Positions 47,870 through 55,265 of a DNA stretch of 64,000 bases are shown piece by piece; the stretch's first letter is position 1; every line of letters starts with the position of its first letter. The DNA is from Photobacterium malacitanum (GTDB lineage Bacteria; Pseudomonadota; Gammaproteobacteria; Enterobacterales; Vibrionaceae): positions 29,583 to 93,582 of the forward strand of contig NZ_FYAK01000011.1 in assembly GCF_900185615.1 (NCBI RefSeq), read 5' to 3'. Position numbers and translations under genes: made by a program. The notes under the pieces were generated by a model. That model was not told the origin of the DNA, searched no databases, and saw nothing but the letters and a program-made list of their open reading frames with translations.

Positions 47870-50014
47870 CTATTTATTTTCCGTACTGTAACTGTATTCT
47901 CTATAATAATTAATAGCTTTACGTTCCACAGCATTTAGAATAAATCCTTTCACCTCAATACCATTTTGCTCAAATCTTTGTTTAGCTGCTTCCAGTTCTT
48001 TCACCGATGTTTTTGCAAAACGGGCAACTATTAATGTAGTTCCAACATGCGCTCCCACTATTGCTGCATCTGTCACGGCTAAAATAGGTGGTGTATCAAT
48101 AATCACAATATCGTAATTAGCTGAAGCCCAATCTATTAGCATTTTGAAACGTGGGTGGAATAATAATTCAGATGGATTTGGTGGTATGTCACCTCTACCA
48201 ATATAATCTAGATTAGACACATTGGGATGTTTGATGATCGTATTGATATCCAGTTGACCACTGAGATAATCTGAAAGACCTGGCTTATGTTCGACACATA
48301 ACTGACGATCCATTCTTCCTTTACGCATATCAGCATCAACTACTAAAACACGTTGTCCTGTTTGAGCTATAACCGTAGCCATATTCGCAGCTATGAAAGA
48401 TTTACCTATACTAGGAGTTGGACCTGAAACCATCAAAACATTATTTTTTGCTTCCATCATTACAAAATACAAACTAGTACGTAGGCTACGTAATGCTTCA
48501 ATTGACAAATCGGCTGTATTAGCAACAGCAAGTAAAGTATCTTTCACTACCAATTCTCTTTTGCGTTTTTCCTTTTTAACCATTTCATTTTGCCAACTCG
48601 ATGCAGGAATTGAAGCGTAAACAGGTAACCCGATAAACTCTATTTCTAATGGGTTTAAAATTCCTCGATTAAATGCAGCACGAAAGAAAGCTTGGGCTAG
48701 ACCTATAACTATCCCAACGAAAAAAGATAAGTTAACAATCATTTTTTTATTAGGTGATATAGGAGTCATATCTACATCAGCAACATCGATAATGCGCACA
48801 TTACCAACAGTACCAGCTTTTATTAATCGTAATTCCTGTGCCTTATTAAGTAACTGTATATATATTTGTTGATTTACGTTTACATCACGTGTTAGTCGTA
48901 ATATATCTTGTTGAGTTTGTGGTAATTTTTTTATTTCATTATCAAAATTTATTTTTTGCTGCTCTAAATAATTTCTATTATCAAGAAGGCTAATATAAGA
49001 TGGGTGATCTTTAGTAAAACGCTTTGCCAACTCAGTTTCTTGAAATTTTAATTCACTAAGTTTTGTCTCAACTGCAATCAAACTATTTAAGGTGGAATTA
49101 GCTTCAATATTTAAATCGACTGAACCATTGACTAAACGATAGTTATTTAACTTATCTTCTGCTTTACTCAGCTTATCTTTAATACCAACAATCTGCTCAG
49201 TTGCAAAGTTAATACCTTTTTCAACCTCTTCAGACTTCCGTTCTACATTTTGTAATAAATAATTATTACTAATATCGTTCAGAATAGCCTCAATCAAATT
49301 TAGAGTTGTCCCTTCCAAAGTTAGTACTAACATACCAGTACCAACTCCTTGTTCAAAAATAGACAAATTATTTTTCAATTGACTAATAGCATTACTTCTT
49401 GTTTGCTTATCAATAGCAAAAGTCTGCCCTTTTTCTCCATTAATCTGGTTAACAATTAGTTTAAATGAGTCATTTTTAATTAATTTACCAACTTTACCAT
49501 CAATGATATATTCCCCTTGATAATTATATATTTTGAACGTTTGCTGTGATAAATTTTCAACTTCAAGCAATAACTGCATTTTTGAAGTGCTATCAAAAAG
49601 ACTTATTGATAGTTGTGGAATTTTCCCATATAACTTTGCTAAAATATAATCAATAATAGATTGATATTGAGGCGTCACTACAGTTGTAAGATCAAGATTA
49701 TCGACTGTCTTCCCTAAAATCATCCTAGAAGTAATTAAACCTACTTCAGCATTTGTTAATGGTTCAACTGATAACTCATCGCCTATTCCAAGCATATCAG
49801 ACAATGCACCACTCTTTGGTTCTACTTGTATCAACGCATCTGCTTGATAAATTGGTGTAGAAAAATAAACTTTACAAAATCCGACTATCGTTGCCATCGC
49901 TATTATTAATAATATACTCCAACGATACTCTAGAACAACTCCTATTATTTTACCCAACTCAATATCATTATTTTTTTTTACTGACGTTAATGTCGCATCC
50001 TTTATTACACTCAT
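47870..50014 (-). CDS. wzc: Polysaccharide co-polymerase and BY-kinase Wzc
   Basis: A 714-residue inner-membrane autokinase (E. coli 720). The Wzz domain with the first helix (about 30-50), a long periplasmic coiled region (about 80-420) and the second helix (SFFVGIVIGLAQAFF, near 428-442) precede the kinase: Walker A GPTPSIGKS (about 528-537), Walker A' VVDADMRKG and Walker B IIDTPP. The tail has a small Tyr cluster, YYREYSY. It works with Wza to set chain length and export. No wzb phosphatase gene separates wza and wzc, unlike E. coli. Confidence 0.94.
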   Translation of the reverse strand: MSVIKDATLTSVKKNNDIELGKIIGVVLEYRWSILLIIAMATIVGFCKVYFSTPIYQADALIQVEPKSGALSDMLGIGDELSVEPLTNAEVGLITSRMILGKTVDNLDLTTVVTPQYQSIIDYILAKLYGKIPQLSISLFDSTSKMQLLLEVENLSQQTFKIYNYQGEYIIDGKVGKLIKNDSFKLIVNQINGEKGQTFAIDKQTRSNAISQLKNNLSIFEQGVGTGMLVLTLEGTTLNLIEAILNDISNNYLLQNVERKSEEVEKGINFATEQIVGIKDKLSKAEDKLNNYRLVNGSVDLNIEANSTLNSLIAVETKLSELKFQETELAKRFTKDHPSYISLLDNRNYLEQQKINFDNEIKKLPQTQQDILRLTRDVNVNQQIYIQLLNKAQELRLIKAGTVGNVRIIDVADVDMTPISPNKKMIVNLSFFVGIVIGLAQAFFRAAFNRGILNPLEIEFIGLPVYASIPASSWQNEMVKKEKRKRELVVKDTLLAVANTADLSIEALRSLRTSLYFVMMEAKNNVLMVSGPTPSIGKSFIAANMATVIAQTGQRVLVVDADMRKGRMDRQLCVEHKPGLSDYLSGQLDINTIIKHPNVSNLDYIGRGDIPPNPSELLFHPRFKMLIDWASANYDIVIIDTPPILAVTDAAIVGAHVGTTLIVARFAKTSVKELEAAKQRFEQNGIEVKGFILNAVERKAINYYREYSYSTENK

Positions 50015-50162
50015 GACAGCTAATCCATTATATTAAAATGTTGAGAGTTAAAAATTACAATAAATAATAAAGTCATTTTTATCATCAAGAATGCATAATA
50101 ATTTCCGTTGTTTATTAACATTCTTGATCTAAAAGATTTAATTTCTACTTGAATTAATCCTA

Positions 50163-51299
50163 TTACCAATCTCTAAAATTACTTCTTGTTTCTGATATTA
50201 AATTAATACTATTAATCGTTGGAAGGAGTTGTGAAATTACACGGTTCCAGCGAACTATTGGTGCAGCTGTGACATAAACAATATCATATGGACGTAAATC
50301 AAATTCAGTACCAATCACTAGAGCTGTAGCATCCTTAGCATTAAGTTGAAATAGATCAACCATAGGGGCATTAATGTTATCTTTACCAAAACCTGCTTTT
50401 GTTGCGCGTATTACAAAGATGCCAGTTGCATCAGCTTCTATCTCATTAATTCCGCCTACACTGCTAAGAGCTTCCGTAAGACTCATACCTGCCCGGTCAA
50501 TTTTCAGTAATTTTGGCTCTTTTACTTCCCCCATCACAAAAACTTTTTGCGCGTCGTCACGTGGGACATGAATAATATCGCCGCTTCTTAACAAACGATT
50601 TTGAGTCAAATCACCACGTTGTATTAATGCATATAAAGATACAGTCTCATCTTTACCATTACGAGTTAGCGTTACATTACGCCAATCAGAATTATCACTT
50701 AGACCACCAGCCTTATTGATTGCATCCAGTAAGGTTAGAGGAATATTAGTAATCGGCTGCTGACCAGGGTTTTTAATTCCACCTGTTATATAAGTTTTTT
50801 GAGATTGAAAAGAGGCAATGCTTACATCAACTTGTGGCTTTTCAATAAATGATGACAAACGATAAGCAATATCACTACGTACTTGGGTTACCGTTTTACC
50901 AACAACATTCACTTTTCCAATGTATGGATAAAAAATAGTGCCATCCGCATGAACCCAACTTCCTGACTCACTAGCACTACGATATGAGCCAGCAGGTATT
51001 GTTAATTCTGGGTGATCCCAAATAGTAATATTTAAAATATCACCCGGCCCAATATAGTAACGATAATTAGATAATTCATTATCTAAACTCGGGTTAGTCT
51101 GCGCCATAATATGGTTAGTTTTAAATTCACCTACTGATTGTGCTGTAAGTGGATATATATTTACACGATTTGAAATATTACTATTTTTACTTTCGATAAC
51201 ACGTTTACCATCAAGGCTAAGGTGTGACCCAGGTACAGAGCAACCTGTCAATAAAGAAGTCAGTAATATACTAAACAGGGCTTTTTTTGTTAATGTCAT
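50163..51299 (-). CDS. wza: Outer-membrane polysaccharide export lipoprotein Wza
   Basis: A 378-residue lipoprotein (E. coli 379) that forms the octameric exit channel. The signal peptide starts MTLTKKALFSILLTSL and ends in lipobox LTGC (Cys near 20). The PES domain (YYIGPGDILNITIWDHPELT, about 95-115) and two SLBB domains (TGGIKNPGQQP, VMGEVKEPKLL) follow, ending in an amphipathic barrel-like helix. The open frame extends 38 codons upstream, over the ops element, but lacks a signal sequence there, so the ATG at 51299 is used. First gene of the locus. Confidence 0.94.
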   Translation of the reverse strand: MTLTKKALFSILLTSLLTGCSVPGSHLSLDGKRVIESKNSNISNRVNIYPLTAQSVGEFKTNHIMAQTNPSLDNELSNYRYYIGPGDILNITIWDHPELTIPAGSYRSASESGSWVHADGTIFYPYIGKVNVVGKTVTQVRSDIAYRLSSFIEKPQVDVSIASFQSQKTYITGGIKNPGQQPITNIPLTLLDAINKAGGLSDNSDWRNVTLTRNGKDETVSLYALIQRGDLTQNRLLRSGDIIHVPRDDAQKVFVMGEVKEPKLLKIDRAGMSLTEALSSVGGINEIEADATGIFVIRATKAGFGKDNINAPMVDLFQLNAKDATALVIGTEFDLRPYDIVYVTAAPIVRWNRVISQLLPTINSINLISETRSNFRDW

Positions 51300-51381
51300 A
51301 TTAATATTCACAGGGATGATGTAGGTAAAATAGAGTACAAATAAAAGTCTTATCACCGTTATGACCTCATGCCTATTCAGA

Positions 51382-51393
51382 CATGCTACCGCC
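51382..51393 (-). promoter_or_regulatory. ops element (RfaH recruitment site) in the wza leader
   Basis: GGCGGTAGCATG on the minus strand matches the ops core GGCGGTAGCNTG exactly. It stands 83 bases before the wza ATG. In E. coli and Vibrio, ops pauses RNA polymerase and loads RfaH for long surface-polysaccharide operons; this supports one long transcript from wza. Confidence 0.85.
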
Positions 51394-51702
51394 CGAAGAT
51401 TACAGCCTCTCAATTGCTTTAATTAGGATTAAATCCACTCAATAATGTATTTAAACAAGATCAGCTAACTATCTAATTTAATGAAATAAACTATATATTC
51501 GCCATAAATTGCATTACATAAGGGGATTCACTTGTTGACAAAACGAAAATAAGAACAATTAAAAAAAACACTATTAAAATCAATGGTTTTTATTACACAT
51601 ATTGTGAATAAGGAATACCTTAGTAACCATTGTATGTTTTCCTGGAAAAATCATGCTTATTAGCAATTTACAAGGCGGGTTCATAGCAATTAATATGATG
51701 CT

Positions 51703-51728
51703 TTTTTGTTTCACTTATGAAACAAAAA
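51703..51728. repeat. Perfect 11-bp inverted repeat
   Basis: TTTTTGTTTCA / TGAAACAAAAA with a CTTA centre. It is AT-rich, with T- and A-runs at its flanks, so it could be an operator or a weak bidirectional terminator. Confidence 0.55.
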
Positions 51729-51759
51729 CAATTGATAAAAATAACTATATGTAAATGAT

Positions 51760-51788
51760 TTGTACAAACTGCGGTTTTGAAATATTTT
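51760..51788 (+). promoter_or_regulatory. Candidate sigma-70 promoter in the intergenic region
   Basis: TTGTAC (51760-51765) and TATTTT (51783-51788) are 17 bases apart. A start near 51795 would make an RNA that meets the terminator at 52100 before the regulator gene. In an AT-rich region such matches also arise by chance. Confidence 0.35.
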
Positions 51789-52099
51789 TAAGTACTAATT
51801 TATGTGAAGTGGTCGACAAATATTAACCACAGTTTTAAAAGCTAACTCACGATCTTAGCTTACGCAGTTTCTATTATGGATAAAACCCTCTGATTAGATA
51901 GCCAAATGAACTATGCCACTTCAGCTAATCACAAATAAAATGTTGTCTCCTTAGTTACTGTTCGTTACAAAATGCTATTAACACTCATTATTATCATCAG
52001 ATAAGATAAAGTTGTTCTTATCATTCTTTATATACCTTTAAAGAAGATCTTTAAGTTAATTCTACATGCATTATATTTACACTAACCCTGCATACCTTA

Positions 52100-52136
52100 A
52101 AGGCATTCCTTCCTTTAGCGTAAATGCCTTATTTTT
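52100..52136 (+). terminator. Orphan intrinsic terminator upstream of the PAS-LuxR gene
   Basis: Stem AAGGCATT / AATGCCTT with a 15-base loop, followed by ATTTTT. No gene reads into it from the left on this strand. It may end a small RNA or act as an attenuator in the leader of the gene at 52225. Confidence 0.55.
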
Positions 52137-52224
52137 CGGTTACTAAATGGAATTTTTATGCGAATTTAGTATTTAATGATGACATGTAAGCATTATCTTT
52201 GTTATGTGATTAATTGAGGAAACT

Positions 52225-52932
52225 ATGGAACCGATTAAAACCCAAATGATTTTAGATGCATTCAACCAACTTCCAGGGTGGTGGGGATTTAAAAATAAAG
52301 ACTCTGTTTATATGTATGCAAATACTGAATTTAGTAAAATGATGGGACTAGAACATCATCTAGATTGCATTGGTCGCACAGATTTTGATATGCCAAGCCC
52401 TACCAGTCATTGTGCTAGTATATTCAGAGAGCAAGACTTACAAGCAATGAGAACCGAAAAGGTAGTGCGAACCCTTGATATCCATCCTTATTATGATGGT
52501 AGTTGGCGAGTGCATCTTTGTACTAAAGTAGCATGGCGTGATCAGAATAATGAAATTATTGGTATTCTATTTTCAGGTATAGAATTAAAAGACACCGCAA
52601 TATTGAAAGCTGGCCACTGGCTTTGCCGTAGTACAGAAATGCCGCTTATAAAAAAGTCCTATTTAAACTTAACGTCTAAGAATTCAGACATTTATCTTAA
52701 CACTCGTGAATCTGAAGTTTTATTCCTCACGCTCTACGGGAAGAAGCCTCAATCTATTGCAAAAAATTTAAATGTATCGGTTAAAACTGTAGAGACTTAT
52801 ATATTAAAGTTAAGAGAAAAATTTAATGCCAATTCAAAAATAGAATTAATTGATTTAGCATTAGATTTAGGATTTGGCTCGAATATTCCAGAAAGTCTGC
52901 TAAAAAAACAACTATCAATAATATTAAGTTAA
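52225..52932 (+). CDS. PAS-LuxR transcriptional regulator
   Basis: A 235-residue DNA-binding regulator. Residues about 10-125 form a PAS-like sensor (LPGWWGFKNKDSVYMYANTEFSKMMG, GRTDFDMPSP, WRDQNNEIIGILFSGIEL). Residues about 153-215 form a LuxR-type HTH (LNTRESEVLFLTLYGKKPQSIAKNL, SVKTVETYILKLREKF). There is no receiver Asp domain, so the input is a ligand or redox state sensed by PAS, not a histidine kinase. TGAGGAAACT precedes the ATG. Divergent from the polysaccharide locus, it is a natural candidate for its control, though no evidence is direct. Confidence 0.85.
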   Translation: MEPIKTQMILDAFNQLPGWWGFKNKDSVYMYANTEFSKMMGLEHHLDCIGRTDFDMPSPTSHCASIFREQDLQAMRTEKVVRTLDIHPYYDGSWRVHLCTKVAWRDQNNEIIGILFSGIELKDTAILKAGHWLCRSTEMPLIKKSYLNLTSKNSDIYLNTRESEVLFLTLYGKKPQSIAKNLNVSVKTVETYILKLREKFNANSKIELIDLALDLGFGSNIPESLLKKQLSIILS

Positions 52933-53136
52933 TTGTTATTAAACTTTTTATTATATTCAATACCATGATATATTTTATTAAAAATTCAAATCCAATAATT
53001 CACATTATGTTGAAAGCAAACAAGGACACCATCATAACCACTAGTATGATCTCACGGTTGAATCACTAGAGTATCAACATCAACAAATAATTAGTACCCT
53101 TTGTTTTCAAATCACTTTCAAGGATTATAAGTTATT

Positions 53137-54144
53137 GTGAGATTTATCTATACTGTTTGCCTTACTTCTTCATTATTTATTGCGAGTACAGCAGCTGCAA
53201 GCACTGCTCAAGATTATGATGCTTGCCTACTCAACGCGGTAAAAACCCAAAATGGTGATTTAACACTCAATAACATCCGTTTGCGTTGTACCAAAAATAT
53301 TGCAGCGGCAACAACGCATCAGGCTTCTCCCCAGCCAACGCTTGTTTCTCAACGCTTACAAAATGAACGTGAAACAGCGTTCAACCGCTTCGTTATTACT
53401 CCCCATCGTATGAATTATTTTCTACCAATAGTCATGACTGACAGCATCAATGATGCCGCTTATAAAGATAGCCAGTGGGCGGGTAAGATGAAAAATGCTG
53501 AAGCGGAGTTTCAAATTAGTTTTAAAACACCATTAAATTATGGTGATTTATTGATTGATGATGATGGCTTATTTGTCGCTTTCACCTTGGAGTCATATTG
53601 GCAAGTGTATGCCGCAGACCTTTCACGTCCGTTTAGAGAAACCAATTATCGCCCCGAAATATTTTACCTAGCCCCGACACCATGGGCCCCCTTTGGCACC
53701 AAAACTTGGATGACACTGGGTATTGAACACCAATCAAATGGTCGAACGCAGGGTTTATCGCGTAGCTGGAACCGCGTCTATACGGATCTGATCGTTGAGA
53801 AAGGTAATTTAGCGATATCATTGCGCCCGTGGTGGCGAATTCCTGAAGATAAAAAACAAACACCCTTCTCACCCACAGGCGATGACAATCCAGATATCAT
53901 CGATTATATGGGGCATTATGAGATAAATGCGATTTATAAGTGGCAAGATTACGAATTTAGTTTTACCGGCCGCCAAAATTTTGCAACTCACAAAGGCTAT
54001 GGTGAATTGGGATTGACCTTCCCACTATGGGGTAAGTTACGAGGCTATACGAAATACTCAACAGGCTATGGTGAAAATCTCATTGATTACAACCATAAAC
54101 AGCAACGACTCGGTGTTGGTATTGCCCTTACTGATTTACTTTAA
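53137..54144 (+). CDS. pldA: Outer-membrane phospholipase A (OMPLA)
   Basis: A 335-residue outer-membrane beta-barrel lipase. A signal peptide (residues 1-21) is followed by a 70-residue mature N-terminal part with YDACLLNA and a Cys pair, then the barrel. The active site is His198 and Ser200 in EHQSNGR plus Asn212 in RSWNRVY; the spacing of 2 and 12 residues equals that of E. coli PldA (142, 144, 156 in the mature protein). It is calcium-dependent, active as a dimer, and acts when lipid asymmetry is lost. The start is GTG; AAGGAT is upstream at a rather long distance. Its stop shares the bases TTAA with the convergent small gene. Confidence 0.93.
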   Translation: MRFIYTVCLTSSLFIASTAAASTAQDYDACLLNAVKTQNGDLTLNNIRLRCTKNIAAATTHQASPQPTLVSQRLQNERETAFNRFVITPHRMNYFLPIVMTDSINDAAYKDSQWAGKMKNAEAEFQISFKTPLNYGDLLIDDDGLFVAFTLESYWQVYAADLSRPFRETNYRPEIFYLAPTPWAPFGTKTWMTLGIEHQSNGRTQGLSRSWNRVYTDLIVEKGNLAISLRPWWRIPEDKKQTPFSPTGDDNPDIIDYMGHYEINAIYKWQDYEFSFTGRQNFATHKGYGELGLTFPLWGKLRGYTKYSTGYGENLIDYNHKQQRLGVGIALTDLL

Positions 54145-54296
54145 CGAAAGAGTTCAAATCCGATAAAAATGATTGCTGCAGAGCCTAATACCGCCACAAG
54201 ACCTGTGACAATCTGATTTTGTTGTGACTTTGATAAATAGCGAATCACCCAATATGCAAAGCCTAATAAACCAAAAATAATCAGAATTTTTAACAT
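54141..54296 (-). CDS. Small membrane protein, 51 residues
   Basis: A short protein with two likely helices: KILIIFGLLGFAYWVIRYL (3-21) and VTGLVAVLGSAAIIFIGFELF (about 30-50), with a basic polar turn SKSQQNQ between them. GGAG is 7 bases before the ATG at 54296; the longer open frame to 54410 covers a terminator and is rejected. I cannot name a family. Its stop overlaps the pldA stop, so the two genes converge with no spacer. Confidence 0.6.
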   Translation of the reverse strand: MLKILIIFGLLGFAYWVIRYLSKSQQNQIVTGLVAVLGSAAIIFIGFELFR

Positions 54297-54399
54297 ATAG
54301 CACTCCATTGACTTGGTGAATAAATTACAGCCAGCAACATCCACCATTTTTAAAGATAATACTGATGTCTTATCTATCAGTGTAGGCGTAAATACCAAT

Positions 54400-54427
54400 A
54401 AAAATAGCACCCTTAGGTGCTATTTTT
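54400..54427 (-). terminator. Terminator of the DUF2884 gene
   Basis: A perfect 12-bp stem AAAAATAGCACC / GGTGCTATTTTT with a CTTA loop. It lies 10 bases after the stop at 54438 and works in either direction. Confidence 0.9.
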
Positions 54428-54437
54428 GGTTCAATGC

Positions 54438-55199
54438 TTATCTTTCGTTAGCATGACTTTTAAACATTGGTATATCTTGCAACTGTGGAATAATTTGCTG
54501 AAGTTGCTGCTCTTGTTTAGCTAAGCCTTCAATTGATCCGCATAAATCATTTGCTTTTACTTTCATCTCACCACTATGTTGAGTCACAGTGTCAGTGATC
54601 TGCGTCTTTAATTGCGAAAATTTAGTCTGCATTTGACTAAAATCGAGATCACCATGTTTCATTTCATCACCAAGCGCCATTAATACACTTGATATTGATT
54701 CGACGGTAACTTGCTGCATCGCATTTTCAAATTCCGTTTTCCAGGTGGTATCCATACTACTAAACACATCAGCAGGCATCACAAACTCACCTTTCGCGTT
54801 ATAAAATTTATGCTGCGCCTGCTCACTTAATTGTTTCACCAATGTTTGTACTTTAGTAAATGCAGCTTGTGAGTCAAAACTGCTTGATACATCTTTCAAT
54901 ACTGCTAATGCTAGGTCTGTGCCTTGTTGAGCTAACGCCGCCATCTGTGGCAAATAGGTCTGCATATTATCGCTGTAAGCTGTTAATGCTTGCTGTTGCA
55001 TCGTATTAAGATCAACCTGCTTACCATTAATAAACAAATTATTATTATCATCTATTAATAGCTTTGGCTTTCCTGCTTCATAAACAGACACGTTACCTTT
55101 ATCAATATGAATTGGATTCGGTACATTAACAGGACAGCTTTGCGCATATACTGCTCCTGAACTTAATAGCAGTAACCCACCAATTAGCCCTTTTTTCAT
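54438..55199 (-). CDS. DUF2884 (YggN-like) periplasmic protein
   Basis: A 253-residue exported protein. The signal peptide (MKKGLIGGLLLLSSGAVYA) is cut near residue 20. The mature part starts QSCPVNVPNPIHIDKGNVSVYEAGKPKLLID, the hallmark of the YggN family, and is then mostly helical and Gln/Lys-rich, with one more Cys (LCGSIEGLAKQEQQL) that may pair with the first. Function unknown; E. coli YggN is periplasmic. The ATG at 55199 is taken; a GTG one codon earlier is part of the AAAGAG ribosome site. Confidence 0.82.
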   Translation of the reverse strand: MKKGLIGGLLLLSSGAVYAQSCPVNVPNPIHIDKGNVSVYEAGKPKLLIDDNNNLFINGKQVDLNTMQQQALTAYSDNMQTYLPQMAALAQQGTDLALAVLKDVSSSFDSQAAFTKVQTLVKQLSEQAQHKFYNAKGEFVMPADVFSSMDTTWKTEFENAMQQVTVESISSVLMALGDEMKHGDLDFSQMQTKFSQLKTQITDTVTQHSGEMKVKANDLCGSIEGLAKQEQQLQQIIPQLQDIPMFKSHANER

Positions 55200-55220
55200 C
55201 ACTCTTTCTCTTTTTTTATC

Positions 55221-55251
55221 AAAAAAAGCAGCTATTCAAAACTGCTCTTTT
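55221..55251 (-). terminator. Terminator of the giant adhesin gene
   Basis: On the minus strand a short stem AGCAG / CTGCT, extended by A-T pairs around one bulge, is followed by seven U. It lies 15 bases after the adhesin stop. Confidence 0.65.
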
Positions 55252-55265
55252 AGGTTCATTAATCG

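Larger units (their letters stand above)
51414..52224. other. Long intergenic region between wza and the PAS-LuxR gene
   Basis: 811 AT-rich bases between divergent genes. It must carry the polysaccharide promoter and that of the regulator. I can point to an inverted repeat (51703-51728), a plus-strand promoter (51760-51788) and a plus-strand terminator (52100-52136), listed separately. I find no convincing open frame. Confidence 0.6.

Noticed and set aside
27908..51299. Lipopolysaccharide core or heptose pathway
   Set aside because: No waa-type heptosyltransferases or Kdo genes are present; wza and wzc point to an exported capsule-like or exopolysaccharide polymer.
51300..51413. 38-codon extension of wza
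   Set aside because: It overlaps the ops element and would place the lipoprotein signal inside the protein.
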